From CAWCKS01 sp963796195 (GTDB lineage Bacteria > Pseudomonadota > Alphaproteobacteria > Rhizobiales > Xanthobacteraceae): a stretch of 64,000 bases of DNA. This document shows, in pieces, positions 25,887-34,280 of the stretch. The first letter of the stretch is position 1, and each line of letters starts with the position of its first letter. The notes beneath the pieces are model-generated. The model was given only the letters and a program-made list of their open reading frames with translations. It had not been told where the DNA came from and searched no databases. Made by a program: the position numbers and the translations under genes. The stretch is taken from contig CAWCKS010000014.1 of assembly GCA_963796195.1 (NCBI GenBank), positions 992,001 to 1,056,000 on the forward strand. The letters are read 5' to 3'.

Positions 25887-26012
25887 TCAGTATCTCTCGA
25901 GGCCGGGCAGCGCCAGATCGACGAAGATCCCCTTGCCGCCCCCCATCTTGTCGACGACGATCAAGCCGGTCGCAGCCCGATTGTCCGTAGGAGAGCGTGC
26001 CGTGTCATTCAC
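25887..26012 (-). pseudogene. Remnant of a YncE-like gene (N-terminal 41 codons)
   Basis: A GTG at 26012 overlaps the TGA of the membrane glycosyltransferase gene as GTGA and opens a 41-codon frame. It contains DNRAATGLIVVDKMGGGKGI, clearly related to the start of the beta-propeller protein encoded at 23735-24668 (NNRAVSGLVAVDKMGGKVIF). It stops soon after, with no propeller repeats in any following frame. It is most likely the stump of a duplicated gene, though a short coupled peptide cannot be excluded. Confidence 0.55.
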
Positions 26013-27172
26013 CCGACCCACTGCCATTGCGAGAACAAGGCAGCATAAAAGAACAGCAGGCCGCCGGACACGCCGATCACAGCCGGGGTCAGCCAGAGCG
26101 CGCGCTCCAACAGCATCGCCCCGACGATGAACAGCGGAAACGACACCAGGTTGTAGCGCGCCATTCCGATCAGGCCGACCGGTCCGCCGCTGATCGTCAG
26201 ATACGGGAGCAGCAACAGCAGCAGCGCGAACAGCGTCATCGCAGACCTGAGCGTGAACCAGCCACAGATGAGGAGCGCGACGCAGATCAGAAAGATCCAT
26301 CGCTCGACCCCGGCGGGACTGGCCTCGGTCAGGTCAATCGCGCGAAACGGCAGCAGCAGCAGGGCGCCGGTCACGCGCTGCGGCAAGGTGGTGCCGCTCT
26401 GGAACGCGGCTTGCGCCTCGGAAAACGCCAGCGGATGGCCGAAGCTGACGCCGAGATAGATCATGTAGAGCCACAATCCCGCGGTCGCCAGCAGCGCCAA
26501 CGGCACGGCGTCGCGCACGAACAGCTTTGTCTCGCGATGCCGCCACAGTTCCCACAACAGTACTGGTGTCAGCGTGATACCGCTCGCGCGCGTTGCGACG
26601 GCGAGGCCCGCCAGCAACGCGGCGACCACGAACCACTGCCGCCGCAGCGCGAGGAAGAAGCCGACCATCCACAGCAACACCAAAGCCTCGGTGTAACCCG
26701 CGGACAGAAACATCGACATCGGCGCGAAGCTGAGCAGGGCGACGGTCAGGAACGCAACGCGCTCACCGAATTCATCGCGCACCAGCTTGAACAGCAGCAG
26801 GATCGCCGCAAGCGCTGCAACATTGGCGACGATCAGCAATGCGTCGGTCGTCGGCAGTCCGGTCACCGCCCCGAACCCACGCGCCAGCAGCGGAAACAGC
26901 GGATAGAACACCACTGTCTGCGTCACGTTGACGTTGCCGTCGAAGCTGTACCCCTGCGACGCGATGATGTTGTACCATTCGGAATCCCAGCGCAGCAGGC
27001 GGTGATACCAATAGGGTCCCGAGTCCCAGTCGCCCTGACCATAGGGGATGTAGGCTTTGCCAAACGCCGCGCCGAGCACGACCACGGCGCGCGAGGCGAA
27101 CCAGACCGTCAGCGCCCGCAGAAACGGCAGCGCGGCGACGACCCGGTTCTGGCCTGCCGCGCTGCACAGCAT
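26009..27172 (-). CDS. PIG-V-like integral membrane glycosyltransferase
   Basis: 387 residues with about nine to ten membrane helices. The first large loop has WDSEWYNIIASQGYSFDGN, an acidic and aromatic motif after the first helix of the type seen in GPI-mannosyltransferase II (PIG-V) and other GT-C enzymes. It is followed by VVFYPLFPLLARGFG, SAGYTEALVLLWMVGFFLAL and RASGITLTPVLLWELW. Bacterial members probably transfer sugars from lipid carriers to surface molecules; donor and acceptor are unknown. It starts 3 bp after the corA stop, so the two are co-transcribed. Confidence 0.7.
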   Translation of the reverse strand: MLCSAAGQNRVVAALPFLRALTVWFASRAVVVLGAAFGKAYIPYGQGDWDSGPYWYHRLLRWDSEWYNIIASQGYSFDGNVNVTQTVVFYPLFPLLARGFGAVTGLPTTDALLIVANVAALAAILLLFKLVRDEFGERVAFLTVALLSFAPMSMFLSAGYTEALVLLWMVGFFLALRRQWFVVAALLAGLAVATRASGITLTPVLLWELWRHRETKLFVRDAVPLALLATAGLWLYMIYLGVSFGHPLAFSEAQAAFQSGTTLPQRVTGALLLLPFRAIDLTEASPAGVERWIFLICVALLICGWFTLRSAMTLFALLLLLLPYLTISGGPVGLIGMARYNLVSFPLFIVGAMLLERALWLTPAVIGVSGGLLFFYAALFSQWQWVG

Positions 27173-27175
27173 CGG

Positions 27176-28153
27176 CTACAGCCATCGCTTCCATTTGAAG
27201 AACATGTAGGGCAGCACGGCGGCGAGCACCATGCTGAGCAGAGCCAGTGGATAGCCCAGCGGATGATCGAGTTCCGGCATGTTCTTGAAGTTCATGCCGT
27301 AGATCGAGGCGATCAGCGTCGGCGGCATCATGACCACTGCCATCACCGAAAACAGCTTGATGATGTTGTTCTGCTCGAGATTGACGACGCCGAGCATGGC
27401 ATCGAGCACGAACTGGATCTTGTTGGCGAGGTAGGTGGCATGATCCGTAAGTGATGTGACGTCGCGCTGCATGGTCTTGAGCTGCTCGCGCATCTCCTTG
27501 GACCATTTCACGCCGTCGACCGCGGCCGCAACGAAGGTGACGAGGCGGCCGATCGAGACCAGGCTCTCGCGCACTTTCGAGGTCAGGTCGCCCTTGCGGC
27601 CGATCGCGACCAGGATGTCGGCATACACCTTGGCGTGGCCGTGACGCTCGCTCTCGGGTTCGAAGATGTCGTGCGAGACCTGGTCGACATCGGCGCCGCA
27701 GCGCTCGAGAATGTCGGCGCAGCGGTCGATCACCGCGTCGAGCAGTTCCATCAGCACCATCTCGCCGGAAATCTGCGGTGCGCAGGAACGGCACAGCTTG
27801 TGGTCGACGATCGCAAACGGCTTGGGGTCGTCATAGCGCACCGTGACGAGGCGATGATTGGCGAGAATGAACGTCACTGCCGTGGTGCGCGGGGTCGCGG
27901 TATCAGACTGGCACATCAGGGTCGCAGTCATGTACCGCGCGCCGTGATCGATATAGAGGCGCGAGGAAATCTCGATCTCCTGCATTTCCTCGCGGGTCGG
28001 AATCTCGACGCCGATCAGCTTCTCGATCAGCTTGTCCTCGCCGGGCGTCGGCCGCACCAGATCGACCCACACGGTGTCCGCCGGCAGCGTGGAGCCGTCG
28101 AGGTTCTCGATCCTGCGCAGCGCGGTGGCCGTGGGCACGAAGGCAACAAGCAT
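27176..28153 (-). CDS. corA: CorA-family magnesium/divalent cation channel
   Basis: 325 residues from the ATG at 28153; a longer frame from 28354 adds Arg-rich residues unlike the family. The cytoplasmic funnel domain begins LVAFVPTATALRRIENLDG and includes PTREEMQEIEISSRLYIDHG. Two C-terminal helices (about 265-285 and 300-318) are linked by the signature YGMNFKNMPELDHP, whose GMN selects hydrated Mg2+. It ends in a basic KWKRWL. The pentameric channel imports Mg2+ (and Co2+/Ni2+). It is followed directly by the membrane glycosyltransferase gene. Confidence 0.94.
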   Translation of the reverse strand: MLVAFVPTATALRRIENLDGSTLPADTVWVDLVRPTPGEDKLIEKLIGVEIPTREEMQEIEISSRLYIDHGARYMTATLMCQSDTATPRTTAVTFILANHRLVTVRYDDPKPFAIVDHKLCRSCAPQISGEMVLMELLDAVIDRCADILERCGADVDQVSHDIFEPESERHGHAKVYADILVAIGRKGDLTSKVRESLVSIGRLVTFVAAAVDGVKWSKEMREQLKTMQRDVTSLTDHATYLANKIQFVLDAMLGVVNLEQNNIIKLFSVMAVVMMPPTLIASIYGMNFKNMPELDHPLGYPLALLSMVLAAVLPYMFFKWKRWL

Positions 28154-28580
28154 GCAGGAAGTCTTTCGAAACAGCCGGCGGCGAAATCTTTCGCAGGCAA
28201 CGACGACCGCCCCATGAAGTCGTCGTCGCGAACCTCCGCACACGAGGACGATTCTAGCAAGGCGAGGCGTCGGGCGCGGCGGTCGGCACTCTGCATTTTG
28301 CCGGCTGTGGCAAACCACATGCGCAGACGCCGCATCCACAGGGCTTGTCGACAATGATCACGCAGCCGTGAGAACAGCGTTAATTTCCGCCTAATTTGCC
28401 GCCTTTGGCCTAACGTTTTGCGGCAAATATGCCACAGGTTCGTCTCGCATCGCGAAAGCGTCGCAGAAGTGCTGGAAATATGGCCATTTTTTGCGATACT
28501 GCCGCCAATCGGAATCGGCGGCTGGGGGGCTGCCCGAGACGGTGCGCGTCCATCGTCGGCTTTAGTATTGGGAATGAGCA
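28154..28580. other. Divergent intergenic region between corA and the transpeptidase gene
   Basis: 427 bp without a convincing gene. The only clear structure is an inverted repeat at 28394-28428; promoters for both divergent genes should lie here. No Mg2+ riboswitch could be recognised by eye. Confidence 0.4.
28394..28428. other. 9-bp inverted repeat upstream of the transpeptidase gene
   Basis: ATTTGCCGC (28394-28402) and GCGGCAAAT (28420-28428) are perfect inverted copies separated by 17 bases, about 150 bp before the L,D-transpeptidase ATG. It could be a regulator site or part of a leader hairpin. Confidence 0.3.
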
Positions 28581-29273
28581 ATGGTGCCTTCGACGTCGAG
28601 CAAGTCCGTGGCAACGGTCTTCAGTGTGTTGCTTGCGGGCGCACTCCTCGCGGGCTGCATGCAGACCGCCTACGAGCCCGCCGCAGAATCCAACTTCAAG
28701 CCGCGTGACAAGGAATATCTCGCGAAGATTTCCTATGTGAACTCGCCGGTGCCGCAGATCTTCCGTCGCGCCATTGTCGACTATCACCGCAAGGAAGCGC
28801 CGGGATCGATCGTGGTCGATTCCGACAACCACTATCTCTACTACGTGCAGGATGGCGGCAAGGCGATCCGCTACGGCATCACCGTCGGCGAAGAAGCAAT
28901 GGCGTGGTCCGGCATTGCCAAGATCGGCAGCATGACCGAGTGGCCGGCCTGGCATCCGACGCCGGGCGAGATCGAGCGCCTCGGCGTGCCGAAGTTCGTG
29001 GCGCCGGGTCCCGACAATCCGATGGGCTCGCGGGCGATGTATCTCTACGCCAACGGCAAGGACACGCTGTTCCGCATCCACGGCACCAACCAGCCGGAAT
29101 ATATCGGCGCGTCGATTTCGTCGGGCTGCATCCGCATGCTGAACGAAGATGCGATCGATCTCTACAATCGCGTCAAGATCGGCACGGTGGTCGTGGTGCT
29201 TGAGCCGCACAGCGGCGACTCGCCGGTGAATTCGAAGATCGCGCTCGGCCAGGCCCAGGCGACATCGTTCTGA
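28581..29273 (+). CDS. L,D-transpeptidase (ErfK/YbiS/YcfS family) lipoprotein
   Basis: 230 residues with an N-terminal lipoprotein signal (VFSVLLAGALLAGC, lipobox LAGC). The YkuD domain (about 70-215) opens with IVVDSDNHYLYYVQDGGKAI and ends with the catalytic motif HGTNQPEYIGASISSGCIRM, with His and the nucleophilic Cys in SSGCIR. Such enzymes form 3-3 peptidoglycan cross-links or attach lipoproteins and outer-membrane proteins to the wall; they are numerous in Rhizobiales. A strong hairpin terminator follows 27 bp after the stop. Confidence 0.92.
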   Translation: MVPSTSSKSVATVFSVLLAGALLAGCMQTAYEPAAESNFKPRDKEYLAKISYVNSPVPQIFRRAIVDYHRKEAPGSIVVDSDNHYLYYVQDGGKAIRYGITVGEEAMAWSGIAKIGSMTEWPAWHPTPGEIERLGVPKFVAPGPDNPMGSRAMYLYANGKDTLFRIHGTNQPEYIGASISSGCIRMLNEDAIDLYNRVKIGTVVVVLEPHSGDSPVNSKIALGQAQATSF

Positions 29274-29275
29274 AT

Positions 29276-30286
29276 TCAGAATTTCCGCAAGTTCAGCGAC
29301 AAGGGCGCCCGCTTCGGGCGCCCTTTGCTTTTGGCGCGCACCGCTGCCGCGGTCTCGTTGCTCGCGCTCGCCGCTGTCTGCTTCGGAGCGGGATCCGCTT
29401 GCGGCCTCGCATCGTCGCTGTCAATGGCCGGATCGGTTTTCGCGACAGATTGGTTGTCTCCCGCCTCGCGCGGCGGCGCCTCGTCCGGCCGCGCCAGTGG
29501 CAGCATTGGCGCGACATCAGGCATTGGATCGAGCACATCCCATTCGCAGATCCGGTAGTTGCTCCGCCGCGCCGCGAGGTCGAGGTGAATATGATCCTCG
29601 TGGTACCAGTCGGAGTCCGGTCCCAGCACCGTGGCGAAGCGGCCGCACGCCGAATGCAGCACGGTCTCGCGCAAGCCGCGATCGGCGGTGCGGTCGGTCA
29701 GCTTCAGCTCGCGGCCATCGGCAAAGCTGACCGAGCGCACGTCAAGCGCGTTGGCCTTGCCGTGCTCGGACAGCATCGCGCCGGCGACGCGGTTGCGCCC
29801 GCGGCATTCGAATGAATCGAAATTATCGACCGTGCGCAGCGTAGTGTTGAGGGAAGTGGCCAGCGCAGCGAGATCGGTCCGCACCCAGTCGGCCACCGCC
29901 GAGGCCATGGTGCAGCGAAGCGTCGCTGCGGGTTTCAGTACGACGCGCGTCTTGTCCGGCAGCACCACCGCCTCGAGGCGCACGATGTCGTCGCCGCCGC
30001 AGGCGCCCGGCCCCTTGATCGGCGGCAGCGACGGGGCGATCGCAATGTCCTCGGTGAGCGCCTGGCGACAGGCGGAGGGCTGTGGGGCGGCGGGCGTGGC
30101 TGCCTCCACAGGTGTTTCGGCCGCGGGTTCAGCCCCTTCGGCCGCCTCGGCCTTTGGCGCGGCGTCGGGCCGCGGCTTTGGCAGCGGCACGCCGGCCTGG
30201 CCGCGCGGCGCCGCGACGATGGCCGGGGCCGCCAGCAGGGCGATCGCGGCGAACGTGCCGAATACCGCCGCTCGCGGCTGCGACAT
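29276..30286 (-). CDS. Extensin-like C-terminal domain protein, secreted
   Basis: 336 residues from ATG 30286 (AAGG upstream) give a clean signal peptide, RAAVFGTFAAIALLAAPAIV then AAP; ATG 30343 would add 19 basic residues. A Pro/Ala/Glu-rich linker (about 30-75) leads to the extensin-like domain (about 75-265) with CRQALTEDIAIAPSLPPIKG, CGGDDIVRLEAVVLPDKTRV, VAGAMLSEHGKANALDVRSV and SDWYHEDHIHLDLAARR. The His/Asp set resembles LAS-type peptidases (zinc D,D-peptidases), so it may cut peptidoglycan (inference). The tail is a low-complexity Ala/Lys/Pro region. Its last codons contain the terminator of the convergent transpeptidase gene. Confidence 0.85.
   Translation of the reverse strand: MSQPRAAVFGTFAAIALLAAPAIVAAPRGQAGVPLPKPRPDAAPKAEAAEGAEPAAETPVEAATPAAPQPSACRQALTEDIAIAPSLPPIKGPGACGGDDIVRLEAVVLPDKTRVVLKPAATLRCTMASAVADWVRTDLAALATSLNTTLRTVDNFDSFECRGRNRVAGAMLSEHGKANALDVRSVSFADGRELKLTDRTADRGLRETVLHSACGRFATVLGPDSDWYHEDHIHLDLAARRSNYRICEWDVLDPMPDVAPMLPLARPDEAPPREAGDNQSVAKTDPAIDSDDARPQADPAPKQTAASASNETAAAVRAKSKGRPKRAPLSLNLRKF
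29301..29326 (+). terminator. Rho-independent terminator of the transpeptidase gene
   Basis: AAGGGCGCCCG and CGGGCGCCCTT pair perfectly (11 bp) around CTT, followed by TGCTTTT. It lies inside the coding end of the convergent extensin-like gene and may serve both directions. Confidence 0.75.
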
Positions 30287-30504
30287 CAGAGCCTTACCGC
30301 TTGCCTTTAGGCTTCTCTTGGCGTTTGCGGGCGATTTGGACATAAGACGGTAGAAACATCCATTTGCGGCCCGATCCGGGCGGGGTAAATATTGGCAACC
30401 CACCGGTTCGATTAAAGAAAAACCGGCAACCCATTCGCGTGTTCCAGGCCACAGGCAGACTTGCTGCTTTAGCCTGGCGCACACCCAAGGAGGAGAATTT
30501 TTCG

Positions 30505-32133
30505 ATGCGTGGTTTGATGCAGGACTGGCCGCTGTTGTGCAGCCGCATGATCGATCATGGTGCGTCCGTCCATGGCGATCGCGAGGTCGTCACGCGCTCG
30601 GTCGAAGGTCCGATCCACCGGACAAACTACCGGAACATTCGCGCGCGCGCGCTGAAAGTCGCGCAGCGGCTCGAGCGTGACGGCATCAAGCTCGGCGACC
30701 GTGTCGCAACGCTTGGCTGGAACACCTGGCGCCACCTCGAATCCTGGTACGGCATCATGGGCATCGGCGCGATCTGCCATACCGTGAACCCGCGCCTGTT
30801 CCCGGAGCAGGTCGCCTGGATCATCAATCACGCCGAAGACCGCATCGTGATGATCGATCTCACCTTCGTGCCGCTGCTCGAAGCGATCGCCGCGAAGCTG
30901 CCGACCGTCGAGCGCTACGTCATCTACACCGACCGCGCGCACATGCCGGAGACCAAGCTCAAGAACGCGGTTGCTTACGAGGACTGGATCGCCGAGGTCG
31001 ATGGCGACTTCGCCTGGAAGATGTTCGACGAGAACACCGCGGCGGCGATGTGCTACACCTCGGGCACCACGGGCGATCCGAAGGGCGTGCTCTACTCGCA
31101 CCGCTCCAACGTGCTGCACGCCCTGATCGCCAACTCCGGCGACGCGCTCGGCACCCGCTCGAAAGACGTCATGCTGCCGGTGGTGCCGCTGTTCCACGCC
31201 AACAGCTGGGGCATCGCGTTCTCGGCGCCCTCGATGGGCACCAAGCTGGTGCTGCCGGGACCGAAGCTCGACGGCGCCTCGGTCTATGAACTGCTCGATA
31301 CCGAAAAGGTCACCTACACCGCCGGCGTGCCGACGGTGTGGCTGATGCTGCTGCAGTACATGGAAGCCAACAAGTTCAAGCTGCCCTACCTGAAGACCGT
31401 GGTGTGCGGCGGCTCGGCGATGCCGCGCTCGATGATCAAGGCGTTCGACGACATGGGCATCGAAGTGCGCCACGCCTGGGGCATGACCGAGATGAGCCCG
31501 CTCGGCACGGTCGGCGCGCTGCAGCCGCAATACGCCGACCTGAAGGGCGACGCCAAGATCGACATCCTCGCGCTGCAGGGCTTTCCGCCGTTCGGCGTCG
31601 AGATGAAGATCGCCGACGACGAGGGCAAGCCGCTGCCGTGGGACGGCACCACCTTTGGCCGGCTGATGGTGCGGGGACCAGCAATCTCTGCGGGCTATTA
31701 CAAGGTCAACAGCAAGATCCTCGACAAGGATGGCTACTTCGACACCGGCGACGTCGCGACGGTGCAGAAGGATGCGTACATGCGCATCACCGATCGCTCG
31801 AAGGACGTCATCAAGTCCGGCGGCGAATGGATTTCGTCGATCGATCTGGAGAACCTCGCGGTCGGCCACCCGAAGGTGGCGGAAGCCGCCGTCATCGGCA
31901 TGCATCATCCGAAGTGGGACGAGCGGCCGCTGCTGATCGTGCAGGTCAAGCCCGGACAGACCGTGACCAAGGAAGAGATCCTGAAATTCATGGAAGGCAA
32001 GATCGCCAAGTGGTGGATGCCCGACGACGTGCAGTTCGTCGAGGAAATCCCGCACACGGCGACCGGCAAGATCAAGAAGACCGACTTGCGGACGAAGTTC
32101 AAGGATTACCGGTTCCCGTCGGCCGCGGCGTGA
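30505..32133 (+). CDS. Fatty-acyl-CoA synthetase (AMP-forming, FadD3/AlkK type)
   Basis: 542 residues from the ATG at 30505, preceded by AAGGAGGAG. It activates a medium- or long-chain acid to its CoA thioester through an acyl-adenylate. Visible motifs are the P-loop MCYTSGTTGDPKGVLYSHRS, the A5 region HAWGMTEMSPLGTVGALQ, the A7 region GYFDTGDVATVQKDAYMRI, the hinge ITDRSKDVIKSGGEWISSID and the A10 lysine in TATGKIKKTDLR. It is monocistronic, with a palindromic repeat after the stop. Chain-length preference cannot be read from the sequence. Confidence 0.92.
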   Translation: MRGLMQDWPLLCSRMIDHGASVHGDREVVTRSVEGPIHRTNYRNIRARALKVAQRLERDGIKLGDRVATLGWNTWRHLESWYGIMGIGAICHTVNPRLFPEQVAWIINHAEDRIVMIDLTFVPLLEAIAAKLPTVERYVIYTDRAHMPETKLKNAVAYEDWIAEVDGDFAWKMFDENTAAAMCYTSGTTGDPKGVLYSHRSNVLHALIANSGDALGTRSKDVMLPVVPLFHANSWGIAFSAPSMGTKLVLPGPKLDGASVYELLDTEKVTYTAGVPTVWLMLLQYMEANKFKLPYLKTVVCGGSAMPRSMIKAFDDMGIEVRHAWGMTEMSPLGTVGALQPQYADLKGDAKIDILALQGFPPFGVEMKIADDEGKPLPWDGTTFGRLMVRGPAISAGYYKVNSKILDKDGYFDTGDVATVQKDAYMRITDRSKDVIKSGGEWISSIDLENLAVGHPKVAEAAVIGMHHPKWDERPLLIVQVKPGQTVTKEEILKFMEGKIAKWWMPDDVQFVEEIPHTATGKIKKTDLRTKFKDYRFPSAAA

Positions 32134-32164
32134 GGGGAATACGAGTCGAAGCGTTTGCGCTGGT

Positions 32165-32254
32165 CTTACCTCTCCCCACGCAAGTCGGGCCTGCCCGACT
32201 TGCGCATTGATGATGCGAAACCCGGGCAAGCCCGGGTTTCGTGGGGAGAGGTAA
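32165..32254. repeat. Palindromic intergenic repeat after the acyl-CoA synthetase gene
   Basis: CTTACCTCTCCCCACG at 32165 and its inverse CGTGGGGAGAGGTAA at 32240 enclose two smaller hairpins (GTCGGGCCTGCCCGAC and AACCCGGGCAAGCCCGGGTT). The layered hairpin would end transcription or protect the mRNA. Confidence 0.65.
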
Positions 32255-32349
32255 AAGAGCCGACGCCTCTGCCCTTCCACCTCTTGCCTTGTAATCTCCG
32301 GGAACCCGTGTTTCACACCGGTGTCCCCGTCATATCCTGAACTCAACGC

Positions 32350-33207
32350 ATGGCCCGCAGGTTCTCAGCGCCCTATCAATCCGAACCGGTTTCGGCGCTG
32401 GCGGCATGGGCACGGCGGCTCGCGGTGTTTTCGCTGGTCGCGACCATCGTCTCGGTCTGCGTTGTCCGCTTCGGCTTCCTCGAATTTCGCCCCGCGATTG
32501 CGACCTTCTTTGGCGCGTTGGCCTGTGCCGGTTTGTCGATCCTCGTGGCGTTCGCTGCGTTCGCCGCGATCTGGCAGAACGGCTCGCGCGGCATGGGTCG
32601 CATCCTCGCCGCGCTCCTGCTCGACGCCGCGATCCTCGCCTACCCGGCCTACCTCGCCTACAAGTACAAGACGCTGCCGGCGATCCACGACATCACCACC
32701 GACCCGATCAACCCGCCGCGCTACGAGGCGCTGGCGCGGCTGCGCTCCGGCGATGGCGCCAACCCTGCTGTCTATGCCGGACTCTACTCGGCCGAGCTGC
32801 AGCACGCCGCCTATCCCGATATCGAGCCGGTGACGCTCGATATGCCCGCGCAGCAGGCCTATGACACCACGCTCAACCTGATCAAGAAGCGCAAGTGGCG
32901 CATCGTCGATGAGCGGCCGCCGCAACCGCCGCGACGTGAAGGCAAGATCGAGGCGGTGGCCTATACGCTGGTGATGGGCATCAGCGAAGATATTGTGGTG
33001 CGGATCGTGCCCGACGGTGACGGCTCGCGCGTCGACCTCCGCTCATCGTCACGCTATTTTGCGCACGATTTCGGCAGCAATGCCGCGCGGTTGACCAGGC
33101 TGATCGACGACATCAACGAAGCCGACGACGACATCAACGCGAAGCCGGCCAAGAAGCAGCCGACGCCGGCGTCGGTGCGTCAGACCAAGGGCGCGACGAG
33201 ACGGTAG
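32350..33207 (+). CDS. DUF1499 membrane protein
   Basis: 285 residues. Three membrane helices occupy about 20-110 (LAVFSLVATIVSVCVVRFGF, TFFGALACAGLSILVAFAAF, ILAALLLDAAILAYPAYLAY). A soluble DUF1499 domain at about 115-255 follows, with IHDITTDPINPPRYEALARL, YPDIEPVTLDMPAQQAYDTT, the WRIVDE turn and RVDLRSSSRYFAHDFGSNAA. The helical N-terminal half plus DUF1499 is the usual rhizobial arrangement; its function is unknown. The C-terminus is Lys/Ala/Pro-rich. Its 3' end overlaps the convergent metallo-hydrolase gene by 28 bp. Confidence 0.85.
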   Translation: MARRFSAPYQSEPVSALAAWARRLAVFSLVATIVSVCVVRFGFLEFRPAIATFFGALACAGLSILVAFAAFAAIWQNGSRGMGRILAALLLDAAILAYPAYLAYKYKTLPAIHDITTDPINPPRYEALARLRSGDGANPAVYAGLYSAELQHAAYPDIEPVTLDMPAQQAYDTTLNLIKKRKWRIVDERPPQPPRREGKIEAVAYTLVMGISEDIVVRIVPDGDGSRVDLRSSSRYFAHDFGSNAARLTRLIDDINEADDDINAKPAKKQPTPASVRQTKGATRR

Positions 33208-34121
33208 ACGCCGTCGATATCAGGCTCGCCGTCGGTGGCGACCACCTTGCGCGCGACCAGATCCTCCAGATGCGCGAACACCGAGCGTCCCGCCGCCGGC
33301 ACGAGCCGCGGATCGATGCCGATATAGCTTGCGCGCACGATGGTCGGGATGTCGGCCGGGCTCTTCGACAGCCGGTGCAGGATCGAGCGCTCACGCGCCT
33401 TGCGATGGCGCTGCAGGTAGCCAACGTACGCCTTGGCGTCGCGCACCTCCGGGCCGTGGCCGCAGAAGTACAAATCCTCGTCGCGACGCAAAAGCTTTTC
33501 CAGCGATGCCATGTAGTCGGGCATTGAGCCATCGGGCGGCGACACGATCGAGGTCGACCAGCCCATCACATGATCGCCTGAGAACAGGATTTTCCGGTCG
33601 CGCCAGGCGTAGGCCATGTGGTTCGAGGCGTGGCCGGGCGTCGACACCGCCTGCAGGCTCCAGCCGTCGCCGTCGACGACCTGACCATCCTTCAGCTTGA
33701 CGTCGACCTTGAACGACGCGTCGCCGCCGCCTTCGGTGGTGCGCGGGGCATCGCCGCCGACGCGGCGCGAGATCAGCGGATTGCCGTCGGCATAGACCTT
33801 CGCGCCGGTCGCAGCGACCAGCCGCGGCGTGTTCGGCGAATGGTCCATGTGCGTGTGGGTGACGAAGATGTGCGTGATAGTCTCGCCCTTGACCGCGTTC
33901 ATGATCGCGTCGGCATGGGCGGCATTGTCGGGACCGGGATCGATCAGCGCGACTTTGCCGCGGCCGACGAGGTAGCTGACCGTGCCGGTGAAGGTGAACG
34001 GCGATGGATTGTTGCAGACGATCCGCCGCACGCCCGGCGCGGCTTCCTCGACCTCGCCCGGCTTCAGCTTGAAGTCGCGATTGAACGCGAAGGTTTCTTC
34101 TTTTTGTTCGTCGTCAGCCAT
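33180..34121 (-). CDS. Metallo-beta-lactamase fold hydrolase (LACTB2/glyoxalase II-like)
   Basis: 313 residues from ATG 34121; a longer frame is not needed. The metal site is complete, with THTHMDHSP (H-x-H-x-D-H), the later VSTPGHASNHMAY, the bridging Asp in ILFSGDHVMGW and the last His in CGHGPEV. The C-terminal winged-helix-like part (about 235-313) matches the LACTB2-type branch. It could hydrolyse thioesters, lactones or RNA; the neighbouring glutaryl-CoA dehydrogenase gene suggests acyl metabolism but is not proof. Minus strand, 160 bp after that gene with a palindromic repeat between. Confidence 0.85.
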   Translation of the reverse strand: MADDEQKEETFAFNRDFKLKPGEVEEAAPGVRRIVCNNPSPFTFTGTVSYLVGRGKVALIDPGPDNAAHADAIMNAVKGETITHIFVTHTHMDHSPNTPRLVAATGAKVYADGNPLISRRVGGDAPRTTEGGGDASFKVDVKLKDGQVVDGDGWSLQAVSTPGHASNHMAYAWRDRKILFSGDHVMGWSTSIVSPPDGSMPDYMASLEKLLRRDEDLYFCGHGPEVRDAKAYVGYLQRHRKARERSILHRLSKSPADIPTIVRASYIGIDPRLVPAAGRSVFAHLEDLVARKVVATDGEPDIDGVYRLVAPLV

Positions 34122-34142
34122 TCGTGCGTCCTCTCTTCGAAT

Positions 34143-34252
34143 CCGCTCGTCCCCGCGGAAGCGAGCGACGCCAGGCGTTTCCAAACAACGGGCGCGCGTG
34201 TGAACGCCATCATCATTAGGCGGAGACCCGCTTTCGCGGGTCTGAGCGGAGA
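34143..34252. repeat. Palindromic intergenic repeat
   Basis: CCGCTCGTCCCCGCGGAAGC on the left and GACCCGCTTTCGCGGGTCTG on the right, between the metallo-hydrolase and gcdH genes. Related to the repeats at 16.2 and 17.0 kb. Confidence 0.55.
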
Positions 34253-34280
34253 GCAATCAAGCCCGCCCAGAATTCACGCC

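Noticed and set aside
30469..32346. Minus-strand frame of 625 codons opposite the acyl-CoA synthetase
   Set aside because: Antisense shadow; the plus strand encodes a complete enzyme with all motifs.
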